Below, piece after piece: positions 1 through 6,743 of a stretch of DNA of 8,268 bases. Within the stretch, counting starts at the first letter, position 1, and every line of letters begins with the position of its first letter. Source of the stretch: Eudoraea sp. (GTDB taxonomy: Bacteria > Bacteroidota > Bacteroidia > Flavobacteriales > Flavobacteriaceae). The position numbers were made by a program, and so were the translations under genes. The stretch spans positions 1-8,268 of the forward strand of contig JABDQS010000004.1 in NCBI GenBank assembly GCA_013042125.1, written 5' to 3'. The notes under the pieces are model-generated. The model saw only the letters and a program-made list of their open reading frames with translations, was not told the DNA's origin and searched no databases.

Positions 1-1318
1 TATAAGTACCTCTGATATCCTTTTGATCCATCGGATTAACAATGTTTTTCTGGCCCTGTACCCAATTCTCATATAAGGTGGTCTCTTTATCAAATATATT
101 TCCGGAGGTAATAAGGAAATTGGCATAACGGCCGGTTTGCAAACTGCCAATAGAATTTGCCTTGCCCAGAAAGGATGCCGGTGCGCTGGTTAATGCCTCC
201 AGTGCTTTTGCCTCAGACAAGCCATATTCGATGGCCTTCATCACTTTTTCCTTTAAGTTAGCCGGACTTTTTAATTCGTGCAGGGTGAAGCTGAAGGAGA
301 TATTATTATCAGCTAATACTTTTGGGTTAGAAGGTGCCTGATTCCAGAAACGCATATCCTTTATGGCTACATAATCTGCCTGATAGGGATCTGAAACATC
401 CATGGCATCGGGGAAATTGATAGGAATGATCAATTTTGCATTGGTTGCTTTTATTTCGTCGATGATCTCAAATTCATTCCCACCACCAAGGATGGCGTAT
501 TGCATCCCGAAAGCATCTCCTATCTTATCGGCTCTTAGCACATTTCCGGCATTACCTGCCGCAAAGATCTGTACCAATCCACTATTGGCTAATAAAGCCT
601 CAAGAGATCTGTCTTTGGTGTCCACATTTCCTTTTTGATACCAGGAGGCATCATGATACATCTGACGTAACAAGGCCATGGACCCCATAAGTGAAGTGGG
701 GTAGGATTGTCTTTTTATTACACTTTTGTCAAAAGAGAAATATTGGGATGAATTATCATCTAAGATCCGTTCAGCATCATTTCCATCTGATTTAAGAGCG
801 ATTAGAACTCCACTTCCTCTGGCAATACCATCCTGAATATGCGAGTTAACGACACCAAATCCTGCTTCCCGCAGGGCCTTGGCACTCTTCTCGTCATATT
901 TAAATTCAGTGATCGCATCCGCCTCCGGCATAATATGATCGTTCCAGTAGAAACCTTCTCTTGTTGGGTCGTATTGAGGAGATCTGCCACCTCCCGATGG
1001 TCTTTTGGGCTGTTTCACACCATAAGTAGAGTAGACATCAATAAAGGAAGGATAAATGTGTTTTCCTTTTAGATCTACCTGTACCGTATTGGCGGGTATG
1101 CTTACCGAGGCACCTACTGCCACTACTTTGCCGTCTTTGATCAAAAGAGTACCCTTCTCAATGATCTGAGTAGGGGTTACATAGATCTTCGCATTGGTAA
1201 GAGCGGTGTAGTTGTTATTCTCTGCTTTGACCCCATCATTCTTAGGAAAATAGTCCTGAGAAAATAAAGGGGTAGTGCATAGCCAGAAAGAGGCCAGCAC
1301 AAGTAGTCTCCATTTCAT
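1..1318 (-). CDS. Secreted amidohydrolase-family protein, N-terminal part (cut by left edge)
   Basis: I translated this by hand from ATG at 1318 leftward; the frame stays open for 439 codons to the window edge, so the C-terminus is missing. Residues 1-20 form a signal peptide (MKWRLLVLASFWLCTTPLFS), so export is expected. Residues about 38-430 have the amidohydrolase layout: an N-terminal strand domain (NAKIYVTP, then GTLLIKDGKVVAVG at 57-70), a TIM-barrel entry at 88-100, and the closing GSLQTGRYANFLIT at 391-404. The metal-binding HxH expected after the Ile-Asp at 93-94 is replaced by Tyr96 and Thr98, and a His after the strand ending near 278 is Gly. This domain is therefore probably not a metal-dependent hydrolase. 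From memory, Bacteroidota have proteins of about 1000 residues with two amidohydrolase domains of which the second is intact; the missing part may hold that domain. Substrate is unknown. No Shine-Dalgarno sequence is seen. The family call is firm; the degenerate-domain reading rests on manual alignment. Confidence 0.85.
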   Translation of the reverse strand, partial: MKWRLLVLASFWLCTTPLFSQDYFPKNDGVKAENNNYTALTNAKIYVTPTQIIEKGTLLIKDGKVVAVGASVSIPANTVQVDLKGKHIYPSFIDVYSTYGVKQPKRPSGGGRSPQYDPTREGFYWNDHIMPEADAITEFKYDEKSAKALREAGFGVVNSHIQDGIARGSGVLIALKSDGNDAERILDDNSSQYFSFDKSVIKRQSYPTSLMGSMALLRQMYHDASWYQKGNVDTKDRSLEALLANSGLVQIFAAGNAGNVLRADKIGDAFGMQYAILGGGNEFEIIDEIKATNAKLIIPINFPDAMDVSDPYQADYVAIKDMRFWNQAPSNPKVLADNNISFSFTLHELKSPANLKEKVMKAIEYGLSEAKALEALTSAPASFLGKANSIGSLQTGRYANFLITSGNIFDKETTLYENWVQGQKNIVNPMDQKDIRGTY

Positions 1319-1345
1319 ATAGTTTGTGTTTTTAAGTTAGTGGTC

Positions 1346-1353
1346 TAAAAATA
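1346..1353 (-). promoter_or_regulatory. Weak -7-like element upstream of the amidohydrolase gene
   Basis: On the minus strand this reads TATTTTTA, seven of eight positions of the Bacteroidota -7 consensus TAnnTTTG, 27 nt before the ATG at 1318. No TTG lies at the usual 17-23 nt upstream; the nearest is 25 nt away. It is offered only because the gene lies 110 bp after the DUF3810 stop and may need its own promoter. Confidence 0.25.
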
Positions 1354-1382
1354 AACGAACTGTAAAGAATAGTAATGCCAAT

Positions 1383-1406
1383 AGTCTTTTTTAACATTTA
1401 AAGACT
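1383..1406. terminator. A/T-rich inverted repeat after the DUF3810 gene, possible weak terminator
   Basis: AGTCTTT at 1383-1389 and AAAGACT at 1400-1406 are perfect 7 bp inverted arms around a 10 nt loop, 22 bp past the DUF3810 stop codon. The stem has only two G-C pairs and no long T tract follows in the minus direction, so any termination would be weak. It could equally be a chance A/T-rich repeat. Confidence 0.3.
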
Positions 1407-1428
1407 CATCCGGTGAGCCGGGTTAGTA

Positions 1429-2496
1429 CTAAAGAGGATTTTCCTGATGATAAGCAACTAGTAAACCAACTACCAGACTGTAGCTCTTAATTCCTGCTGA
1501 TTGATTATTGGCTTTTAAAAAGGAATTATAAAATGTTTTAAAAAAAGGTTCCAGGGGGTTTTCATAAGATACCCAAAATCGCTTTAATTCTTCATAGTCT
1601 TTTTGAACCCCCCTGTGAACAAGGCTATAGAGCTCCCTGAACCTGGTTTCATCCTGATTTCTTATCTCCGCCAAACAATAACTCAGAGCATAGGAAAGTG
1701 CAGCATACTTTATATAGTGATCCTTGTTATTCAAGGCTGCTAGATACCCAACAAAATTAGCCTCATTCTCGGCGGCATATCCCAATTGGTGACCAATCTC
1801 ATGGCAACTCACTACCGGGAAACGAAATATAGGGATCTTTTGATTTACCTGGGACTCCAGCGTAAATGGGTTCAGATACCCGCCATATCCCATATAAGTT
1901 AAAAACAGGCTGTAAAGTGACCCTTTGATACTTGGGTGGTTGTATTGGAAGTTAGGATATTGAGCTGTAAGTTGATCATATCCTTGCTCAATTTTTACGT
2001 ATATATCTGATTGGGAGTAGGGAATATCTACCTGAACAGTATCAATAGGTTCTATGGCCTTATGGGCGGCATTGGTCCTTTGAACCAAAACTTCGGTGAA
2101 ATCATTCAATTCCTGTAACGTGTAATTTGCATTTAGTTCCATGGTCCTATAGATGGGTTGTCTGTAGTAATTCAGACCCCAAAGAACATGAAAGGAAAAA
2201 TAGGCAATGGCTAGTATCATTATTACGTTTCGTGCAAATGACAACGGCTTTAATCGAATGATAAGCCGATTCTTATATATATAGCGAAAAGCAGCCAAAA
2301 TAAGTAGTGTGTAAATCACATCACCAACTGAAAAGGGAAACGAACCGTATAGCCAGCGCATAGCATTCGACAGATAAGGATATAGCCCATTGCTGTAATA
2401 TTTCTCAATAAATTCGGGCTGATTACTAAGCCATTTAATGGCAAGAATTTGCAGGATCAGTGAAAAGGCGATGCCATTTTTTAAGCGGTAGTTCAT
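1429..2496 (-). CDS. DUF3810 family membrane protein with HExxH zinc-peptidase motif
   Basis: A 355-residue protein, typical length for DUF3810, counted from ATG at 2496. The reading frame extends to a TTG at 2514, but that is a rare start and lies inside a palindrome and next to a -7-like element, so I prefer the ATG. Three hydrophobic helices lie near residues 7-24, 53-75 and 86-107. A soluble domain follows with HEIGH at 232-236 and the ENEANF stretch about eight residues later, whose Glu245 is the likely third zinc ligand (gluzincin-like). It is preceded by the conserved-looking segment GSLYSLFLTYMGYGGYLNPF. The picture is a membrane-anchored metallopeptidase with its catalytic domain probably outside the cytoplasmic membrane, but no substrate or activity is known to me for the family. 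It is divergent from the peptidase gene pepD and may share its control region. The family call is confident; activity is inferred from the motif. Confidence 0.88.
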   Translation of the reverse strand: MNYRLKNGIAFSLILQILAIKWLSNQPEFIEKYYSNGLYPYLSNAMRWLYGSFPFSVGDVIYTLLILAAFRYIYKNRLIIRLKPLSFARNVIMILAIAYFSFHVLWGLNYYRQPIYRTMELNANYTLQELNDFTEVLVQRTNAAHKAIEPIDTVQVDIPYSQSDIYVKIEQGYDQLTAQYPNFQYNHPSIKGSLYSLFLTYMGYGGYLNPFTLESQVNQKIPIFRFPVVSCHEIGHQLGYAAENEANFVGYLAALNNKDHYIKYAALSYALSYCLAEIRNQDETRFRELYSLVHRGVQKDYEELKRFWVSYENPLEPFFKTFYNSFLKANNQSAGIKSYSLVVGLLVAYHQENPL

Positions 2497-2501
2497 GGCG
2501 T

Positions 2502-2509
2502 TAAAAATA
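2502..2509 (-). promoter_or_regulatory. -7-like element just upstream of the DUF3810 ATG
   Basis: Read on the minus strand this is TATTTTTA, one mismatch from TAnnTTTG, ending 5 nt before the ATG at 2496. The same short spacing is seen at nrnA. There is no good TTG 17-23 nt upstream, so this may be a weak or regulated promoter. It overlaps one arm of the palindrome at 2507-2526. Confidence 0.35.
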
Positions 2510-2526
2510 CCCAAATTTATGGGTAT
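2507..2526. promoter_or_regulatory. Palindrome between DUF3810 and pepD, candidate operator
   Basis: ATACCCA at 2507-2513 and TGGGTAT at 2520-2526 are perfect 7 bp inverted arms around a 6 bp A/T centre. Size and symmetry suit a dimeric helix-turn-helix regulator. The site overlaps the -7-like element of the DUF3810 gene and lies about 16 bp upstream of the pepD -7 element, so one bound protein could affect both genes. No regulator is encoded nearby and no second copy was noticed in the window. Confidence 0.4.
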
Positions 2527-2542
2527 GTTCTTAAGGTCTCCG

Positions 2543-2550
2543 TATTTTTG
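2543..2550 (+). promoter_or_regulatory. -7 promoter element of pepD
   Basis: TATTTTTG is an exact match to TAnnTTTG, ending 8 nt before the ATG at 2559. No clear TTG lies at the usual upstream distance; TTA at 2517-2519 is the closest. Transcription would start within a few bases of the ATG, giving a nearly leaderless mRNA, or an 11-13 nt leader if translation begins at the second ATG (2568). Confidence 0.5.
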
Positions 2551-2558
2551 ATCCTTAA

Positions 2559-4025
2559 ATGAAACTTATGCAACAGGAAATACATCAATTAGAACCGCAG
2601 GCGGTATGGAAACATTTTGCGAATCTCAATGCGGTTCCGCGACCTTCGAAGAAAGAAGAGCGTGTAATAGCCTTTATGGAAAAATTTGGAGCCTCATTGG
2701 GTCTGGAGACCTTTCAGGATGAAGTTGGCAATGTGATAATCAGAAAACCTGCTACTGCGGGAATGGAGTCTAAAAAAACCGTGGTATTACAATCGCATTT
2801 AGACATGGTTCATCAAAAGAACAACGATACTGTATTCAACTTTGATCAGGACGGTATTCAAATGTATGTAGAGGGAGACTGGGTTAAGGCCAAAGGAACT
2901 ACCCTCGGCGCGGATAATGGCATGGGTGTAGCCGCTATCATGGCGCTGCTGGAGAGCGATTCTATTCCACATCCACCACTGGAGGCCTTATTTACGATCG
3001 ATGAAGAAACAGGTATGACAGGTGCAAAAGGGTTAAAACCGGGAGTGCTGAAAGGTGAGATCTTATTAACTCTGGATACGGAAGAAGATAATGAAATAGA
3101 TATAGGATGTGCAGGCGGCATAGATATTACAGCTGAAGGGACGTATGACATGGTAGACCTGCCAAAGGATAGTATTGGGTATAAACTTACTGTAAATGGA
3201 CTTAATGGAGGTCATAGCGGGATGGACATACACCGCGGTCTGGGCAATGCAAACAAGATCATGAATCGTCTGTTATACGAAGCTTCCAATGCCGGAGAAA
3301 TAGCTATTTTGAATATAGCGGGAGGGGGTCTACGAAATGCTATTCCTCGTGAAAGTGTGGCGCAGTTCGCAGTACTATCCCAACAGGCAGCAGTAGAGAA
3401 GGCTATTAAAAATTTGGCAAAGGATATACAAAAGGAACTGTCCTTTACAGAATCAAAGTTGAAGATATCACTTACGGAGCACAAGATGGAAGGTGGTTGT
3501 ATGCAACAAAACTCCCAAAATAGTTTAATTGCTGCTCTTTATGGAGTTCATAACGGAGTATTTGCTATGAGTCCTGCGATTGAAGGATTGGTAGAAACTT
3601 CTAACAACCTGGCCAGGGTAGAGATTGGTGATGGTAAGATCAAAATAGGATGTCTTACCCGTTCTTCAGTTGAATCCGGAAAATATGATCTTGCACATAG
3701 TATTAAGAGTGTATTTCAATTAGCCGGCTACGAAGTAACTCTCAGCGGTGAATATCCGGGGTGGAGCCCTGATCCAAATTCTGAGATACTGACCGTCCTT
3801 AAATCTCAGTATGAAAAATTATTTGACCATACTCCCGAGGTAGTTGCCTGCCATGCGGGTCTGGAATGTGGAATTTTAGGAAGTCATTACCCTGATATGG
3901 ATATGATCAGTTTTGGTCCCAACATAAAGGGGGCCCATTCGCCGGATGAACGGGTGCAGATCTCATCAGTTCAGAAATTCTGGAAGTTTCTAAAAATGAT
4001 CCTTACACAAATACCCAATAAATAA
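2559..4025 (+). CDS. pepD: Aminoacyl-histidine dipeptidase, M20 family
   Basis: A cytosolic zinc peptidase of 488 residues, the normal length of PepD (Xaa-His dipeptidase, carnosinase-like), which splits dipeptides such as beta-alanyl- or aminoacyl-histidine. The M20 metal site is complete: SHLDMV with His80 and the neighbouring Asp82; GADNG with bridging Asp119; DEETG with the catalytic base Glu149 and ligand Glu150; Asp173 in TLDTEED; and His460 in GAHSPDERV near the C-terminus. The dimerisation lid domain lies between the two halves of the catalytic domain, from about residue 207 (the GGHSGMDI segment is at 217-224). There is no signal peptide. Translation may begin at ATG 2559 or at Met4 (ATG 2568); no Shine-Dalgarno sequence decides between them. 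A likely role is peptide catabolism and nitrogen supply, fitting a proteolytic marine heterotroph. It ends at a hairpin terminator and is divergent from a putative membrane metallopeptidase gene. Confidence 0.95.
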   Translation: MKLMQQEIHQLEPQAVWKHFANLNAVPRPSKKEERVIAFMEKFGASLGLETFQDEVGNVIIRKPATAGMESKKTVVLQSHLDMVHQKNNDTVFNFDQDGIQMYVEGDWVKAKGTTLGADNGMGVAAIMALLESDSIPHPPLEALFTIDEETGMTGAKGLKPGVLKGEILLTLDTEEDNEIDIGCAGGIDITAEGTYDMVDLPKDSIGYKLTVNGLNGGHSGMDIHRGLGNANKIMNRLLYEASNAGEIAILNIAGGGLRNAIPRESVAQFAVLSQQAAVEKAIKNLAKDIQKELSFTESKLKISLTEHKMEGGCMQQNSQNSLIAALYGVHNGVFAMSPAIEGLVETSNNLARVEIGDGKIKIGCLTRSSVESGKYDLAHSIKSVFQLAGYEVTLSGEYPGWSPDPNSEILTVLKSQYEKLFDHTPEVVACHAGLECGILGSHYPDMDMISFGPNIKGAHSPDERVQISSVQKFWKFLKMILTQIPNK

Positions 4026-4052
4026 AAAGGCCCGCTGATGCGGGCTTTTTTT
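4024..4052. terminator. Bidirectional rho-independent terminator between pepD and the PPIase operon
   Basis: GCCCGC at 4030-4035, loop TGAT, and GCGGGC at 4040-4045 form a perfect 6 bp G/C stem. It is flanked by five A residues on the left and seven T residues on the right, so it works as a terminator on either strand. The left edge touches the pepD TAA, and the T tract on the right overlaps the first bases of the convergent gene's stop codon (4051-4053, minus strand). One compact hairpin therefore serves both convergent units. Confidence 0.9.
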
Positions 4053-5160
4053 ACTCTGTTGCCAAATCTGCGATCTCCAGGTCGAAGACCAGACTTGCAT
4101 TCGGTGGAATAGGTCCATAACCTTGTTCTGCATACCCTAAATGAGGTGGTATAAAAAGGCGTACCTTATCACCTACCTTCATGGTCATCAAACCTTCTTT
4201 AAAACCGGGGATAAGTCTGGCATCCAGACTGTAATCCATAGGAAATGGTTCATAACCCATACCCATTTTACGTTCTTCATCAAATACTTTATATTTTCTG
4301 GCCACATCCTCATAGTTACTGTCGAACATAGAACCATCTTCAAGATATCCTGCATAATTTACCATTACTTTCTGACCAACTTTTGGTTTGGGTCCGGTCC
4401 CTTCATTTATGACCAATATCTTAAGTCCAGATGGCAGGGCATCAACAGAATTTTTTTGAGACATTATTTCCGCAGCAAAATCTTCCTTCATTTTCTTCAT
4501 CGCCGCAATTTCTGCTTCTTCAGCTGCAAAGTAATCGCTCATGATCTTTACTTCATCGAAGTTCCTCGCTTCTTTTCCGTTCCGGATGATCTCAACAGAA
4601 TTCATTACCACGTCCACTACGGGTTTGTCTTTTGCAGCAGTCTTTGTTACCCCAATGGAATCTACCACTGCCATACCTTCTATTACTTCCCCAAAAACAG
4701 TATGTACGCCATCTAACCAGGGAGTTTCCTTTAGTGTTATAAAAAACTGGCTGCCATTGGTTTTAGGGCCGCCATTGGCCATTGATAGTATACCCGCTTT
4801 ATCATGCCTGAGGGAATCTACGAACTCATCCTTAAACCTGTACCCGGGATTTCCGGTGCCCGTGGCCAGAGGATCTCCGCCCTGTATCATAAAATCCTTC
4901 ATAACCCTATGAAATGTAAGTCCGTCATAATACTTTTTCTCTTTGTATTCATCACTGACAAAGGGGCTGGTTCCTTCAGCAAGGGAAATAAAATTAGCGA
5001 CAGTTACAGGGGTACTTTCATGTTCGAGCTTTACAATAATATCTCCTTTGGTTGTTTTAATATCAGCAAAGATGCCATCTCCCAGATGTGTGTACTGGCT
5101 CGATTTGCAACCGCTGATCAAAAGGATAATGGCAGTGAGAAGTAGATAGGTATTTTTCAT
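4051..5160 (-). CDS. Dual cyclophilin-FKBP peptidyl-prolyl isomerase lipoprotein
   Basis: A 369-residue lipoprotein that fuses two unrelated prolyl-isomerase families. The signal ends in the lipobox LISGC (Cys18); the residues after it (KSSQ) lack the acidic surface-export signal of Bacteroidota, so a periplasm-facing location is likely. The cyclophilin domain (about 30-192) keeps the active-site set: Arg85 in FHRV, Phe90 and Gln93 in FMIQGGD, the GSQFF core at 136-140, Trp148 and His153. An Ala/Glu/Lys-rich helical linker, possibly coiled coil, fills about 200-237. The FKBP domain (about 241-366) has Tyr269, Phe279-Asp280, Ile317 in LIPGF, Tyr343 and Phe359, with Phe320 where FKBP12 has Trp59. 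It also has roughly 18 extra residues between the Phe-Asp and LIPGF segments. Both domains therefore look active. Dual-family immunophilins are known from flavobacteria. It starts 12 bp after gldI and is the last gene of the nrnA-gldI operon. A role in folding exported or outer-membrane proteins is inferred. Confidence 0.92.
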   Translation of the reverse strand: MKNTYLLLTAIILLISGCKSSQYTHLGDGIFADIKTTKGDIIVKLEHESTPVTVANFISLAEGTSPFVSDEYKEKKYYDGLTFHRVMKDFMIQGGDPLATGTGNPGYRFKDEFVDSLRHDKAGILSMANGGPKTNGSQFFITLKETPWLDGVHTVFGEVIEGMAVVDSIGVTKTAAKDKPVVDVVMNSVEIIRNGKEARNFDEVKIMSDYFAAEEAEIAAMKKMKEDFAAEIMSQKNSVDALPSGLKILVINEGTGPKPKVGQKVMVNYAGYLEDGSMFDSNYEDVARKYKVFDEERKMGMGYEPFPMDYSLDARLIPGFKEGLMTMKVGDKVRLFIPPHLGYAEQGYGPIPPNASLVFDLEIADLATE

Positions 5161-5173
5161 TTGTTGTTTCTAT

Positions 5174-5725
5174 TTATTCTGAATTATTGTTTTTCTTTGG
5201 TTCAATAGTGATAATGGTTACGGTAGCTTTAAGCGGAACATTAACATCAATTTTATTCTTATCTCCAAGATAACCATAGCCCAGTGATGAAGGAAACAGA
5301 AAAGTTGCCTTTTCACTTTCTTTCAGGAGTTTGAGACTATTTCGCAATCCCGGAAACAGTTCCTGCTTATCCACTTTGTAAGACTGAAAGCCTATTTCTT
5401 CTTCGTTGTAAATTGTGTCATTATTCAATGTGGTTAGCATATAGGTAAAACGAACCAGGTCATCTGTCTGAGGTGTATACGTTGCCACTTCATTTTTCAG
5501 ATCGTAGTAGTACCAACTCCCATCGGGTGTAGATTGGTAGGTATGCAGACTGTCTTTTTGTATGATGTCCTGTATTAATTGCTCTTCGTAAGCCAACAGT
5601 TTTTTATTCCTTTCTACAGATTCCTTAAAAAATGAGCCCGAATTTACCTTCACAGGTTTGCGGGGCTCCGGCCCCTCACAGGATATAAGACCAATTAATA
5701 GAAAAAATAATAGTATTTTCTTCAT
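5174..5725 (-). CDS. gldI: Gliding motility lipoprotein GldI, FKBP-type PPIase-like
   Basis: A 183-residue lipoprotein with lipobox LISC (Cys16). The segment GSFFKESVERNKKLLAYEEQ (30-49) followed by LIQDIIQ is typical of GldI, a protein needed for gliding in Flavobacterium johnsoniae and thought to help fold gliding/type IX secretion components at the cell envelope. An FKBP fold covers about 70-175: Tyr95 in VRFTY, the LFPGL turn at 123-127, and Tyr150 in SLGYGY match FKBP12 Tyr26, Val55-Ile56 and Tyr82. The Phe36-Asp37 pair of FKBP12 is Ile105-Tyr106 here, and Trp59 is Leu, so catalysis may be weak; as I recall GldI sequences, this is common in the family. The start codon overlaps the nrnA stop (ATGA, 5722-5725), which implies translational coupling. 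Presence of gldI alone does not prove gliding, since non-motile Bacteroidota may keep gld genes for secretion. Confidence 0.88.
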   Translation of the reverse strand: MKKILLFFLLIGLISCEGPEPRKPVKVNSGSFFKESVERNKKLLAYEEQLIQDIIQKDSLHTYQSTPDGSWYYYDLKNEVATYTPQTDDLVRFTYMLTTLNNDTIYNEEEIGFQSYKVDKQELFPGLRNSLKLLKESEKATFLFPSSLGYGYLGDKNKIDVNVPLKATVTIITIEPKKNNNSE

Positions 5726-6738
5726 GCTGATAATGCGGTTTTATGGTCTTCCAGTAAGGATCTGAAATAGTGAACTGTATCTTCCATATTTTTATTGCTT
5801 TTGCCCCCGGCAGCATTGGTGTGCCCACCGCCTTCAAAATATTTTCGGGCAAATTCGTTCACTGAAAAGCTGCCTTCCGATCTAAAAGAGATCTTAATGA
5901 TCCCTTCTTCCTTGTTTTCTATAAAAATCACTGCAAATATAATCCCAGCCAGAGTAAGCCCGTAGTTCACAAAGCCTTCTGTGTCTCCTTTTTTGAATTG
6001 ATGAAGATCTAACTCCTCCTGACTTAAGGTAATGTACGCTGTGTTGTATTCCGGGAGAATCACCATATTATTCAGAGCACAACCCAGAAGATGCAATCTG
6101 CTGGCCGTATTGGTGTCAAAAATATTTTTGTGGATCTCCGCGCTATGCGCGCCTTTATCTATTAATGTGGCTACCACTCTGTGCGTTTTACCGGTAGTTG
6201 ATGCATATTTAAAAGAACCGGTATCAGTAACAATTCCTGCATATAGACAGTCGGCCATTTCACTGGTAATAAGTTCCAATCCTCCTAATGCAACAATCAT
6301 GTGAAAGATCATTTCACAGGTAGAACTCAAGTTAACGTCAGAGTACATAATGGCCGCATAATCTGCCGGACTTTGATGATGGTCTACCATAACAAATGCA
6401 GCCTTGGCCTTACTCACTGTTTCTTTCATATGTCCTATCCGGCCTAATTCATTAAAGTCGACCGTAAAAATGACCGTGGCTTCTTCAATTTTTTTAACTG
6501 CGGTGGTATTTTCTTTCTCAAAGTTGATGACCTCCTGGGTTCCGGGCATCCACTTCAGGAATTGTGGATAATCATTTGGAGTTATTACGGTTGTGCTATG
6601 CCCTGTTGAACTTAAGTAAAAGTTCAAGCCTAAAGCAGCGCCTATGGCATCACCATCGGGATTCTTGTGGGGAATGATCACTATATTTTGAGGACTACTA
6701 AGCAGGGTTTTAAGAGACCCGACATCGGCTGATTTCAT
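5722..6738 (-). CDS. nrnA: Bifunctional oligoribonuclease / pAp phosphatase, DHH-DHHA1 family
   Basis: A cytosolic phosphoesterase of 338 residues (usual for NrnA) that degrades 2-5 nt RNAs and dephosphorylates 3'-phosphoadenosine 5'-phosphate in the NrnA family. DHH motifs appear in order: HKNPDGD with His24, Asp28 and Asp30; Asp94 in FTVDFNE; the signature DHH at 119-121; and Asp172 in TDTGSF. The DHHA1 domain carries the substrate-binding glycine-rich GGGHTNAAGG at 303-312. The frame extends upstream to a TTG at 6771, but I start at ATG 6738: the upstream TTG coincides with the -33 promoter element, and a perfect -7 element ends 5 nt before the ATG, so the extension would not be transcribed. 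It is the first gene of an operon with gldI and the dual PPIase. Bacteria with NrnA often lack Orn; this cannot be tested here. Confidence 0.95.
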   Translation of the reverse strand: MKSADVGSLKTLLSSPQNIVIIPHKNPDGDAIGAALGLNFYLSSTGHSTTVITPNDYPQFLKWMPGTQEVINFEKENTTAVKKIEEATVIFTVDFNELGRIGHMKETVSKAKAAFVMVDHHQSPADYAAIMYSDVNLSSTCEMIFHMIVALGGLELITSEMADCLYAGIVTDTGSFKYASTTGKTHRVVATLIDKGAHSAEIHKNIFDTNTASRLHLLGCALNNMVILPEYNTAYITLSQEELDLHQFKKGDTEGFVNYGLTLAGIIFAVIFIENKEEGIIKISFRSEGSFSVNEFARKYFEGGGHTNAAGGKSNKNMEDTVHYFRSLLEDHKTALSA

Positions 6739-6743
6739 GGGTG

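Noticed and set aside
402..638. Plus-strand 78-codon ORF
   Set aside because: Lies antisense to the amidohydrolase frame, which continues unbroken with clear family motifs; no promoter or recognisable product.
1407..1424. CCGG-TGAG-CCGG near 1410-1421 as a terminator hairpin
   Set aside because: Only a 4 bp self-complementary stem without a following T tract; the 1383-1406 repeat is the better candidate.
3212..3484. Minus-strand ORF inside pepD
   Set aside because: Fully within pepD, whose catalytic motifs are all intact; a shadow frame.
4141..4716. Plus-strand 191-codon ORF
   Set aside because: Antisense shadow of the dual PPIase gene; its translation is an unusual His/Phe/Tyr-rich string with no domain, as expected from the reverse strand.
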